A stretch of 29,362 bases of DNA from positions 1-29,362 of the forward strand of contig JAUZPI010000054.1 of assembly GCA_030706015.1 (NCBI GenBank). Direction: 5' to 3'. The DNA comes from Bacillota bacterium. Lineage in GTDB: Bacteria > Bacillota > Clostridia > Clostridiales > Clostridiaceae. The position numbers and the translations under genes were made by a program. The notes under the pieces were generated by a model that had not been told where the DNA came from, did no database searches, and was given only the letters and a program-made list of their open reading frames with translations. Positions 1 to 7,061 of this stretch are shown one piece after another (positions within the stretch are counted from its first letter, which is position 1; every line of letters begins with the position of its first letter).

Positions 1-3
1 ATA

Positions 4-35
4 TAAAAAAGCCCCCATCTGATTAAGATGGAGAC
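4..35 (-). terminator. Terminator of the SAM-I riboswitch
   Basis: Read on the minus strand, a 10-bp stem (35-26 with 20-11, including two G-U pairs) closes a 5-base loop and is followed by a run of six T and then AT. It lies just downstream of the SAM-I aptamer. The minus-strand segment AGGATGGG near 68-75, which overlaps the 3' side of aptamer helix P1, can pair instead with the 5' side of this stem. That is the usual S-box switch between antiterminator and terminator. Confidence 0.88.
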
Positions 36-71
36 TTTTTTATAAAAATCTGTTTGTGAATAACTTCCCAT

Positions 72-172
72 CCTCATCTCTCAGAATTAAATCTGCTGGA
101 ATTAGCACCATCACCCCAAAATGTGGTTGCTGAAACGTCATTGGGCCAGTCCCTCGGTTTCTCTTGATAAGG
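72..172 (-). promoter_or_regulatory. SAM-I (S-box) riboswitch aptamer
   Basis: The minus strand carries the S-box signatures in order: CTTATCAAGAG (near 171-161), GAGGGACTGGCCCAATGA, a CAGCAACC block, GGTGCTAATTCC and finally AGAGATGAGG. Helix P1 can be drawn as CCTTATC (172-166) pairing with GATGAGG (78-72). S-box leaders of this class terminate transcription when S-adenosylmethionine is plentiful and control methionine, cysteine or SAM genes. The controlled gene begins beyond the left edge, so its identity cannot be given. I found no convincing promoter just upstream on the minus strand. Confidence 0.93.
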
Positions 173-704
173 TAAAATATTAAATTTTACACTATGTTTC
201 ATTTCACACTAAACATATATGTTTCATGTGTTTTATTATAGTTATATTTTCCTGCAATGTCAATATGTTTACTGTGAAAAAATATAGAAAAATAACAGTC
301 ACCAGCGCAAATCACTGCTACATAGCTCGTATAAATAAATGCTCTTTTTTCAGAAGATGTAATTCTTTTTTTTTAGTAAGCGATATGAAGTTTGGAGTTA
401 TTGTTAGCCAAAGCTTCATTTTTATAATTTCAACAAATAAGAAAGATAGACCGTCTCATTGTTTTCCTATAAATTTAACTAGTCTAGTGCTTATTGATAT
501 TGCAAGTATAGAATATGTTAGCTAAGACCACCACTTTATTTATTTTCCACTAAATTAATAATATACTATTTATAGTACTTTACTACATACTTCTCAACTA
601 ACCTGGATTTATTATCAACCAACATTTCAATATATTAATAGATTTTAAGGTTTTTATGGTATGTATGATAAACGCTTAGAGAAAATAAATTTACCAATAA
701 CGAT
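173..704. other. Gene-poor intergenic region
   Basis: About 530 very AT-rich bases lie between the riboswitch and the next gene. An open frame at 226-525 encodes a Cys/Phe/Ile-rich peptide with no ribosome binding site and no recognisable family, so I do not call it. A promoter for the minus-strand riboswitch transcript must lie near 180-240 but shows no clear -35/-10 pair. TATGAT at 664-669 could be a -10 for the plus-strand gene at 716, but no -35 matches it. Confidence 0.5.
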
Positions 705-715
705 GAGGTGTTATG

Positions 716-1015
716 ATGGGACTTTTCGGTAACAAAGAAACCAAAGAAGAAAAAAATGCAAAGCAATTACAGAAATTTATGGACAAGTATCAACTTGAGG
801 ACTTAGATGAAAAAGACCTTGTGGTACTTAAACGAATAGCTGGTGATTTATCTGGTAATAACCTATTATCACTAGGTATGGCCCTTAGTTTTTCCACAAA
901 GGCAGAAGATCAGGCTAAGATATCATATTTAAGTGCTCTAGTTGAGCAAAACTGGATGATTATTCGTCAACTATCAAGATTAAATAAAAATATTGAAAAT
1001 CTTCAAAATAAATAA
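716..1015 (+). CDS. Small conserved-looking protein of unknown function
   Basis: This encodes a 99-residue soluble protein that I do not recognise. The N-terminus reads MGLFGNKETKEEKNAKQ and is rich in Lys and Glu. The rest is predicted mainly helical, with amphipathic segments and a Trp near residue 80, and it ends in a possible short coiled coil (RLNKNIENLQNK). There is no signal peptide or membrane helix. GAGGTG at 705-710 lies 5 bases from the ATG at 716 but only 2 from the ATG at 713, so the second ATG is preferred; starting at 713 would add one Met. The gene is monocistronic, with a strong terminator directly after the stop. The coding assignment rests on the ribosome binding site, codon pattern and terminator. 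Confidence 0.75.
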   Translation: MGLFGNKETKEEKNAKQLQKFMDKYQLEDLDEKDLVVLKRIAGDLSGNNLLSLGMALSFSTKAEDQAKISYLSALVEQNWMIIRQLSRLNKNIENLQNK

Positions 1016-1056
1016 AAGATGCTGTATCAGAAGAACTGATACAGCATCTTTTATTT
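1015..1056 (+). terminator. Strong intrinsic terminator after the 99-aa gene
   Basis: A perfect 16-bp stem (1015-1030 with 1036-1051) closes a 5-base loop AAGAA and is followed by TTTATTTATTTT. It begins at the last base of the stop codon. Because the left arm is preceded by A residues, it could also stop transcripts arriving on the minus strand. Confidence 0.9.
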
Positions 1057-1348
1057 ATTTTAAACACCACTTTAGTTGTTTTAATTATTGATTTTCTGTC
1101 TATACTAATCATAGTACCAGATATCTCCTATCAGTATATTGGTTTCGTTCAAAATTAGTACTGATATTAAAGAGAGATTTGGTACGTTGTATTTTTTGGT
1201 GTTTTTAAATTCCTTGTAAAGTTATATATTATTAATTGAATTGCTCATCCCACCACATCCTTTATTAATCCGTAATACCAGTTGCCTAAGCAACTAGAAG
1301 TTGTATACTATAGGATGTTGGCAGGACACTATATATTCTCTTAGTTTA

Positions 1349-2626
1349 TCATTTAATTACTGTCATGCCGCCCATATATGGCTGCAGTGCTGCTGGAACA
1401 TTTATAGAGCCATCTGCATTTAAATTATTCTCTAAAAAGGCAATGAGCATTCTTGGAGGAGCAACCACTGTATTGTTTAATGTATGTGGAAAATACTTAC
1501 CATCCTTACCCTCTACTCTAATTTTCAAGCGGCGTGCTTGCGCATCTCCTAAATTAGAACAGCTGCCTACCTCAAAGTACTTTTTCTGTCTAGGAGACCA
1601 AGCTTCTACATCTACTGATTTTACCTTTAGATCAGCTAAATCACCAGAGCAGCATTCTAAGGTTCTCACTGGTATATCTAGAGAACGGAATAAGTCCACT
1701 GTATTCTGCCACATTTTATCGTACCAAACCATGCTTTCTTCTGGTTTACATACAACTATCATTTCCTGCTTTTCAAACTGGTGAATTCTATATACTCCTC
1801 TTTCCTCAAGACCATGAGCTCCCTTTTCCTTTCTAAAGCAAGGAGAATAACTAGTCAAAGTTTGTGGCAAAGAATTCTCTAGCAATATAGTATCTATAAA
1901 CTTACCTATCATAGAATGCTCACTAGTTCCTATTAAATATAGGTCTTCACCTTCAATTTTATACATCATAGCATCCATTTCAGCAAAGCTCATAACACCA
2001 GTTACAACCTCGCTGCGAATCATAAAAGGCGGTATACAGTAAGTAAATCCTTTATTTATCATAAAGTCTCTTGCATAAGAAATTACAGCAGAATGAAGTC
2101 TTGCAATATCCCCCATTAAATAATAGAAGCCATTACCTGCAACCTTTCTGGCACTATCCAAATCTATGCCCTTTAACTTCTCCATTATTTCAGCATGGTA
2201 TGGAATTTCAAAATCAGGTACAGCAGGTTCTCCATAGCGTTGAATTTCTACATTTTCGCTGTCATCCTTACCAATAGGAACACTTGGGTCAATTATATTC
2301 GGAATAATCATCATTATATCTTTGACTTTTTTCTCTAGTTCCGTTTCTTTTTGATCCAGCTCAGCTAATCGTTCTGAATCTGCTGTAACCTGCTTCTTAA
2401 CCTCTTCTGCTTCTTCCTTCTTTCCTTGGCCCATTAAAGCACCAATTTGCTTTGAAATTTTATTTCTATTGGCTCTTAAAACTTCTACTTCCTTCTTAAT
2501 GTTTCTCAGTTCAATATCAAGAGCAATTACTTCGTCTACTAGCCCCAGCTTATTATCTTGGAATTTATTCCTTATGTTTTGTTTAACAACCTCTTGATTT
2601 TCCCTTACAAATTTTAAGTCTAACAT
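1349..2626 (-). CDS. serS: Seryl-tRNA synthetase
   Basis: This 425-residue class II synthetase charges tRNA-Ser with serine in the cytoplasm. Residues 1-110 form the N-terminal tRNA-binding coiled-coil arm, with heptads around 30-105. The catalytic core follows: the serine-binding TSE at 234-236, motif 2 around 258-288 (CFRKEKGAHG, then HQFEKQE) and motif 3 around 380-402 (LNNTVVAPPR, then FLEN). The usual bacterial versions are TAE and LNGSGLAVGR, so this is the variant whose TSE, GSCSN, DAQARR and LNNT signatures resemble archaeal or eukaryotic SerRS. As far as I recall, this form occurs in many Clostridia. AGGAGGGG precedes the ATG. The gene is monocistronic behind a T-box leader. I see no clear terminator downstream: the 6-bp hairpin at 1280-1295 has no T-run. 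Confidence 0.97.
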   Translation of the reverse strand: MLDLKFVRENQEVVKQNIRNKFQDNKLGLVDEVIALDIELRNIKKEVEVLRANRNKISKQIGALMGQGKKEEAEEVKKQVTADSERLAELDQKETELEKKVKDIMMIIPNIIDPSVPIGKDDSENVEIQRYGEPAVPDFEIPYHAEIMEKLKGIDLDSARKVAGNGFYYLMGDIARLHSAVISYARDFMINKGFTYCIPPFMIRSEVVTGVMSFAEMDAMMYKIEGEDLYLIGTSEHSMIGKFIDTILLENSLPQTLTSYSPCFRKEKGAHGLEERGVYRIHQFEKQEMIVVCKPEESMVWYDKMWQNTVDLFRSLDIPVRTLECCSGDLADLKVKSVDVEAWSPRQKKYFEVGSCSNLGDAQARRLKIRVEGKDGKYFPHTLNNTVVAPPRMLIAFLENNLNADGSINVPAALQPYMGGMTVIK

Positions 2627-2681
2627 GATTAATTACCCCTCCTGAATTAATATATATTACTACTGTTTGAATGCATAAAAC

Positions 2682-2910
2682 AAAAAACTCCATCCCTTAT
2701 ATACACTGGGACGGAGAATAATCCGCGTTGCCACCCAAATTGCTGATAAATACTGATAATCAGCCTCTCGAAAATAGTAAGATAAAGGTTACTAACCTTT
2801 CGATTCATCACCGACAGCTCCAAAAGTGGAAAGACTTACTCTTTCGCCGATTCTCACCAACCACCGGCTCTCTGAAGAAAGCTATAAATCGTAGCTTTTA
2901 TAATCGCTGC
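2682..2910 (-). promoter_or_regulatory. T-box leader of serS, specifier UCC
   Basis: The minus strand shows a full T-box. Stem I can be built from CAGC (2909-2906) with GCTG (2818-2815), AAAAG with CTTTT, ATTTAT with GTAAGT, CTTTC with GAAAG, and an apical GCCG/CGGC carrying the conserved GGTTGGTGAGAA. This places TCC (2830-2828) in the specifier position just before A and the CTTTT strand, giving a serine codon. Stem III is AAAGGTT/AACCTTT. The T-box proper, GGGTGGCAACGCGG (2736-2723), contains UGGC, which pairs with GCCA of an uncharged tRNA having discriminator G, as tRNA-Ser has. The terminator is CTCCGTCCC (2716-2708) with GGGATGGAG (2696-2688) followed by six T. Uncharged tRNA-Ser should therefore allow serS expression. 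Confidence 0.95.
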
Positions 2911-2931
2911 TTATATATATCATTATGCATA

Positions 2932-2960
2932 ATTATATACATATTTATACTTATTTTCAA
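2932..2960 (-). promoter_or_regulatory. Promoter of the serS T-box transcript
   Basis: On the minus strand, TTGAAA (2960-2955) and TATAAT (2937-2932) are separated by exactly 17 bases. They sit just upstream of the T-box leader and just past the stop codon of the HAAS gene. This is a near-consensus vegetative (sigma-A type) promoter. Confidence 0.85.
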
Positions 2961-2967
2961 CTATAAA

Positions 2968-3699
2968 CTAGCCTTGAAAGCCCCTGCAAAAGAATTCTAT
3001 GATACTTAAGGCAAACTTACCCATGTCAGGGTATACATGCTTAATTGCGTTCATAACCTCATCAATTTTAACAGGCGATTGGAATACATAGGTTCCTGTA
3101 CCACTCTGTCGAAATACTGAAACTACTCCCTTAGTAATTCCCCCCATAGCTATATCCGCAGCTGCGAAGCCGCCCATTGCAAAGCATTTAGCTGCTGCAA
3201 AACCTCCAAAGCTTACAACTGCTGATAATGCAAATCCTCCAGCAGACATTAGTCCTGAAATGGCAAAACCGCCAAATCCAAAAAGCAGCCCTAAGGCTAA
3301 TGCCCCAATACTCAATAATCCTACAGAAATAGCACCAATAGATATTACTCCAATAGACACAGGTCCAACTGCTATTACTCCCTTAGCAACACCAATCCTT
3401 CCTGCAACTACATGAACTAGAGGCACTCCAAATACCTTTCTTTCAGACACATATTCATATCCGTGAAAATAATCATAGCTATTCATGTGTCCTACATTTT
3501 CAATTCCAAGATTTTCTCTAAATTCCTCTGCTACCTCCTTAGGATCTCCCATCAATATATACGGGTCACTTTCCCCCGTACTTTGCTGCTTTTCCATAAG
3601 TGAATTGTAGATATCTTCTCTAATTTGCTTTGCCTTTTTTCCATTAACCCCAATACGCATTAAAACCTTGTTGGTATAATTCTCAAATTCCCTATTCAT
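2968..3699 (-). CDS. HAAS-domain protein with glycine/isoleucine repeats (PadR partner)
   Basis: This encodes a 243-residue membrane-associated protein. Residues 1-65 form a HAAS-type alpha-helical domain (NYTNKVLMRIGVNGKKAKQI, then DPYILMGDPKEVAEEF), a family known to be encoded beside PadR regulators. After a linker (YEYVSERKVFGVPLVHV), residues 98-195 consist of short repeats with glycine every few residues (SIGVISIGAISVGLLSIG, then FGGFAIS, AGGFALS, FGGFAAA and MGGFAAA). They are hydrophobic enough to sit in or on the membrane. The C-terminus (196-243) is ordinary soluble sequence. GGAGGGG precedes the ATG. The gene lies 17 bases after padR on one transcript. The role is inferred as signalling to, or being controlled by, the PadR repressor. 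The repeat part may be a membrane-embedded stack or a beta-roll. Confidence 0.85.
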   Translation of the reverse strand: MNREFENYTNKVLMRIGVNGKKAKQIREDIYNSLMEKQQSTGESDPYILMGDPKEVAEEFRENLGIENVGHMNSYDYFHGYEYVSERKVFGVPLVHVVAGRIGVAKGVIAVGPVSIGVISIGAISVGLLSIGALALGLLFGFGGFAISGLMSAGGFALSAVVSFGGFAAAKCFAMGGFAAADIAMGGITKGVVSVFRQSGTGTYVFQSPVKIDEVMNAIKHVYPDMGKFALSIIEFFCRGFQG

Positions 3700-3716
3700 A
3701 ATATCCCCTCCACATT

Positions 3717-4052
3717 CTATATTGCTTCTAAGATTCTATTAGTGATATTATCAAAGTTCCTCCAGAGACCTATCTGCTCCTTCAAAGCTTCTTTACCTTT
3801 TTCAGTTATACGATAATATTTCCTTGGAACTTTTCTTTCTTCCTCAATAACTCTGTAATTCTCAATCCAGCCGCTGTCTTCAATCCTATATAATATAGGA
3901 TACAGCGTCCCCTCTTTTACTTTATAGTATCCTCCACTAAGCTCATCAAGCTGCTGTATTATCTCATATCCATACATATCTCTGTTCCCTATAAGTCTTA
4001 GAACAATTATGGAAAGAATCCCTTTTTTTAATTGATTATCTAAATCAGGCAT
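3717..4052 (-). CDS. PadR-family transcriptional repressor
   Basis: This 111-residue winged-helix DNA-binding protein has the typical short PadR length. The family core is visible: LKKGILSIIVLRLIGNRDMYGYEIIQQLDEL, with the recognition region KVKEGTLYPILYRIEDSGWIE (written here in its two parts around residues 45-65), then the wing RKYYRITEKGKEAL. The C-terminal helix is the dimerisation segment. AGGAGG at 4066-4061 sits 8 bases before the ATG. It is first in an operon with the HAAS gene. An inverted repeat over its own promoter implies autoregulation. PadR proteins often respond to phenolic acids, drugs or envelope stress, but no ligand can be deduced here. Confidence 0.93.
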   Translation of the reverse strand: MPDLDNQLKKGILSIIVLRLIGNRDMYGYEIIQQLDELSGGYYKVKEGTLYPILYRIEDSGWIENYRVIEEERKVPRKYYRITEKGKEALKEQIGLWRNFDNITNRILEAI

Positions 4053-4087
4053 TCCTTAACCTCCTAGTATTTAGTGGGACAATATAC

Positions 4088-4133
4088 TTAGTATTGCTAA
4101 ATACATTATAATACTAAATATTTATTTTTGCAA
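4088..4133 (-). promoter_or_regulatory. padR promoter with inverted-repeat operator
   Basis: On the minus strand, TTGCAA (4133-4128), a 17-base spacer and TATAAT (4110-4105) form the promoter. The inverted repeat TTAGTATT (4088-4095) and AATACTAA (4110-4117), read on the plus strand, flanks and partly covers the -10. Two further copies of the half site, GTATTTAG near 4068 and CTAAATAC at 4097-4104, lie between the start point and the ATG. This arrangement is expected of an autoregulated PadR gene. Confidence 0.75.
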
Positions 4134-4198
4134 TATATTCCAATGGCCTTATATTGGTTTCAATTTTCCAACCATATAAATCTATATTAAAAATAAAT

Positions 4199-4240
4199 AA
4201 AACCAATAAAACAAATTCTTTGCTTTGTTTTATTGGTTTT
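4199..4240 (-). terminator. Long hairpin terminator after the TetR/membrane-peptide operon
   Basis: A perfect 17-bp AT-rich stem (4199-4215 with 4224-4240) has an 8-base loop. On the minus strand it is followed by TTATTTATTTTTAAT. It lies about 100 bases past the stop of the 66-aa membrane gene. The opposite side also carries T residues, so it may act in both directions and isolate this operon from padR. Confidence 0.75.
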
Positions 4241-4337
4241 AATGGATATCAAAAAGCTTGCTGAATTACCTATATATTTTTTTAACTTATACTTGTTATG
4301 TTATAGTTTCTAGGCCACTATTACTCTCTAATTCATA

Positions 4338-4538
4338 TTATTTTTTCAACAATTGGATAATAAATAATATTATAGTGATAATACCAAATGCTACTGAAAG
4401 TACACCAATTTTCATATGAAAGCTTAATGCTGATTGATCTGTGGCTAAATTCTTAGATTTTATCCAAAGTCCACATATTAGTGTTGATAATAAAAGTAAT
4501 GCTGTAATAACAGCGATAATAAATGATATTGTTCTCAT
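4338..4538 (-). CDS. Two-helix small membrane protein
   Basis: This 66-residue protein has two predicted membrane helices, at about 5-27 (IIAVITALLLLSTLICGLWI) and 44-63 (IGVLSVAFGIITIILFII), joined by a short polar loop. It ends in Lys-Lys. I do not recognise the family. GGGGGAATGGGAA precedes the ATG, and the gene starts 12 bases after the TetR stop, so the two are surely co-transcribed. A TetR/small-membrane-protein pair suggests a membrane accessory or stress peptide under TetR control, but that is inference. Confidence 0.8.
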   Translation of the reverse strand: MRTISFIIAVITALLLLSTLICGLWIKSKNLATDQSALSFHMKIGVLSVAFGIITIILFIIQLLKK

Positions 4539-4550
4539 TTCCCATTCCCC

Positions 4551-5120
4551 CTATTTTTTTATTAAATTATCTACACAGGCATCGATAAACTTATCTCTTT
4601 GAGCTTTATCATATATATCTATTCCCGTGTATATTTGAAAGGCTGATGAGCGTAAAAAAACCACCTGCAAAATAGTATTTAGCTGCAGGGCAATTATTCT
4701 TAGCTCAATTTCATCCTTTTCATTCTTATAAATTTCACGCAGCAACGGAATATAGTAAAGAGGAGTTTGTATATTTCCCTGTAAAAGTTCATAGGATGCA
4801 GATATCTTAACAAACTTGCTATTGCGTATTGCCAAATCTGATAATTCCTTTATAGTATTTTTAAGCTTTTGTTCAGGATTTTCATATTCACCCTTGTCTG
4901 AACTTTTCAATCTTGAAGCTATATCCTTCATTTCACTAATTACAGCCTCGTTAAGAAGGGCTTCCTTAGTTTTAAAATGATAATTAATTAAGCCAATTCC
5001 AACTCCTGCTCGTTCAGCTATTTGTCTAATTGTTATCTTGTTAGGATCATCTGTTTCATTTAATATATCAACCACGGTACTTATTATCTTTTCTTTTGTA
5101 TCCATTTCATTATTACTCAT
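4551..5120 (-). CDS. TetR/AcrR-family regulator
   Basis: This 189-residue repressor has the N-terminal TetR helix-turn-helix at about residues 8-55 (KEKIISTVVDILNE, then ITIRQIAERAGVGIGLINYHFKTKEALL). The C-terminal half is an all-helical ligand-binding and dimer domain, with no family signature that names a ligand. GGAG sits 7 bases before the ATG. A perfect palindrome overlaps its start point, implying autorepression. Downstream is a 66-aa membrane peptide on the same transcript. The ABC exporter pair lies upstream in the same orientation but is separated by a terminator (5248-5280), so it is not simply in this operon. Confidence 0.93.
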   Translation of the reverse strand: MSNNEMDTKEKIISTVVDILNETDDPNKITIRQIAERAGVGIGLINYHFKTKEALLNEAVISEMKDIASRLKSSDKGEYENPEQKLKNTIKELSDLAIRNSKFVKISASYELLQGNIQTPLYYIPLLREIYKNEKDEIELRIIALQLNTILQVVFLRSSAFQIYTGIDIYDKAQRDKFIDACVDNLIKK

Positions 5121-5164
5121 TTTGTACTCCTTGTATTATTCACTAGTTTTATTTGTACATAATT

Positions 5165-5204
5165 TGAACATGTTCAGTTTATCATAACGGAATACCTTAG
5201 TCAA
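5165..5204 (-). promoter_or_regulatory. tetR promoter with perfect palindromic operator
   Basis: On the minus strand, TTGACT (5204-5199), a 17-base spacer and TAAACT (5181-5176) form a promoter, with an extended TGA just before the -10. Directly after it lies the perfect 12-bp palindrome TGAACATGTTCA (5165-5176), covering the likely start point. This is a natural binding site for the TetR protein encoded downstream. Confidence 0.78.
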
Positions 5205-5247
5205 CTATTCTAAAGTAATCCTTTTTTGCTTTTTGCCTAAATTAATG

Positions 5248-5280
5248 AAAAAATTAGGAGAGATTTCCACTGCTCTCCTA
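5248..5280 (-). terminator. Terminator after the ABC exporter pair
   Basis: On the minus strand an 8-bp stem, TAGGAGAG (5280-5273) with CTCTCCTA (5262-5255), is followed by A and a run of six T. It lies 25 bases past the stop of the second ABC gene and separates it from tetR. Confidence 0.85.
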
Positions 5281-5305
5281 GCCATTAAACTGATATTTTT
5301 TATTA

Positions 5306-7060
5306 TTACACTACTGTTTCAATAGCCAAGTCCTTAAGTTGCAAATTATAAAGTCTAGAATAAATGCCATGATTTCTGATAAGTTGTTCATGACCTCCCT
5401 GTTCAGCAATCTGTCCATTATCTATAACATATATGATATCTGCATTTTCAATAGTAGAAAGCCTATGAGCAATAACCAGCACTGTTTTTTCCTTCATAAG
5501 TTCGTTTAATGCCTGCTGTATTTCATGTTCGCTTTCTGAATCAAGAGCTGAAGTTGCTTCATCAAGAAGTAATATAGCTGCATCTTTTAATATGGCCCTA
5601 GCTATGGCAATTCTCTGTCTCTGTCCTCCTGATAAATTAATTCCTCTTTCACCTACCTTAGTATCAAGGCCATTTTCCATTTCCATAATAAATTCATAGG
5701 CGGCAGCAGACCTGCTTGCTTCTACCACTTCATGATGACTAGCCTCTGGTCTGCCATAACGGATATTTTCTTCTATAGTGCCTTCAAAAATATAAGTCTC
5801 CTGAGGAACATAGGCTATCATTTTTCTTAGTTCTTCAAGGGTATACTGATTTAAGGATTTACCATTAATTATTATACTGCCCGCATCTGGTGGATAAAAA
5901 CCCATTAGTAATTTCATTGTGGTACTTTTTCCGCTTCCACTGCTGCCTACTAGGGCTGCAGTTTTGCCTTTTTCCAACGCAATATTTATACCTTTTAGGA
6001 TAGGTACATTATCATAATTAAAAGCCACTTCCCTAAGCTCAATCATTTTTCCCTGTCCGTTATAGTTATCAGACTTAGGTATTTCCGGCTCTAAAGGCTC
6101 CTCCAACAGTTCCAAAACCCTATCTGCCCCAGCAAGACATCCCTGCAGCTGACCAAGCAGGCTGCCAAGATTTCTAAGCATAGAATTTACATTCCCTAAT
6201 AGATTTATTTCACCTATAACTGTTCCTATATCTACCTTACCCATGGCTGAAAGTATAGCTCCTGCTGCGGTTATTGCTCCAAAATTTAACCAAGTGATAA
6301 TGAAATTAGAACTGTCCTGAAGAGCATAAATCTTAAAGGTTTCAAAGGTTAATCCTTGAATTTGGTTATTGTTATCTGCAAATTTATTCTCTAATATATT
6401 TTCTATATTAAATATCTTCATAACTGCTGTTCCAGCAAACAAATCAGAGATTTTCTCCGTTAGCCTGCTAGTAGATTGTTGAATATTATCACTTATATGT
6501 CTTATTTTCACAGCAAATTTTGAATTTATAATTGAGGATACTATACCTATCAAGAAGAGTACAATACTAAATCTCCAATCAAGAACTATCATAAGAATAG
6601 CTGAACCTATACCTGAAACAGCAGTAAAAATAACTTGATATAAAATCCAGCCATAGGCTCCATACAATACTTCCGTATCATTTGTAATTCTCGATATTAA
6701 ATTACCGCTGTGAGTCTTTTCAAAATATGATAAGGGAAGGCGCAAAATATGACCTACCATCCGATTCTTGATTTCCGCCACTATCCAGTTAACATTAGTC
6801 CAAAAAAGCTTTACCATGCTTACAAGAACTACGCATACAATAATTACTTCTATACCTGCTGCTATAACACCCTTCTTTAATATAAGCATATCTCCTTTGA
6901 CTGCAGCATCAATCATGAGTTTCATAATTACAGGCAAAAGCATCACAACGCTGGTCTCTGCTAAACAGTAACCTATAATACCTATGCAATATCCAAGCTC
7001 TCTTGGTTTTACAAACCTCATAATATTTTTTAAATCCTTAAATCCAAACTTATTAAACAT
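5306..7060 (-). CDS. ABC exporter half-transporter, second subunit
   Basis: This 584-residue exporter half-molecule has an N-terminal six-helix membrane domain (about residues 20-310) and a C-terminal nucleotide-binding domain. Its ATPase motifs are intact: Walker A GSSGSGKST at 372-380, signature LSGGQ at 476-480, Walker B ILLLDE with catalytic Glu 501, and the switch His 532 (AHRLS). It starts one base after the stop of the preceding ABC gene, with GAGGT inside that gene's end as ribosome binding site, so the two are translationally coupled and probably form a heterodimer. The family exports drugs, lipids or peptides; the substrate is not evident. The AraC/GyrI regulator upstream points to small-molecule or drug export. 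Both subunits keep the catalytic Glu, unlike asymmetric heterodimers with one degenerate site. Confidence 0.95.
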   Translation of the reverse strand: MFNKFGFKDLKNIMRFVKPRELGYCIGIIGYCLAETSVVMLLPVIMKLMIDAAVKGDMLILKKGVIAAGIEVIIVCVVLVSMVKLFWTNVNWIVAEIKNRMVGHILRLPLSYFEKTHSGNLISRITNDTEVLYGAYGWILYQVIFTAVSGIGSAILMIVLDWRFSIVLFLIGIVSSIINSKFAVKIRHISDNIQQSTSRLTEKISDLFAGTAVMKIFNIENILENKFADNNNQIQGLTFETFKIYALQDSSNFIITWLNFGAITAAGAILSAMGKVDIGTVIGEINLLGNVNSMLRNLGSLLGQLQGCLAGADRVLELLEEPLEPEIPKSDNYNGQGKMIELREVAFNYDNVPILKGINIALEKGKTAALVGSSGSGKSTTMKLLMGFYPPDAGSIIINGKSLNQYTLEELRKMIAYVPQETYIFEGTIEENIRYGRPEASHHEVVEASRSAAAYEFIMEMENGLDTKVGERGINLSGGQRQRIAIARAILKDAAILLLDEATSALDSESEHEIQQALNELMKEKTVLVIAHRLSTIENADIIYVIDNGQIAEQGGHEQLIRNHGIYSRLYNLQLKDLAIETVV

Positions 7061-7061
7061 C

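Noticed and set aside
226..525. Open frame of 99 codons in the gene-poor region
   Set aside because: It has no ribosome binding site, an unusual Cys/Phe-rich composition, no family resemblance, and lies where minus-strand riboswitch promoter sequence is expected.
1280..1295. Hairpin AGTTGC-CTAA-GCAACT downstream of serS
   Set aside because: The stem is only 6 bp and no T-run follows on either strand, so it is not called as a terminator.
1365..1784. Plus-strand open frame of 139 codons inside serS
   Set aside because: It is antisense to well-conserved synthetase sequence and has no ribosome binding site.
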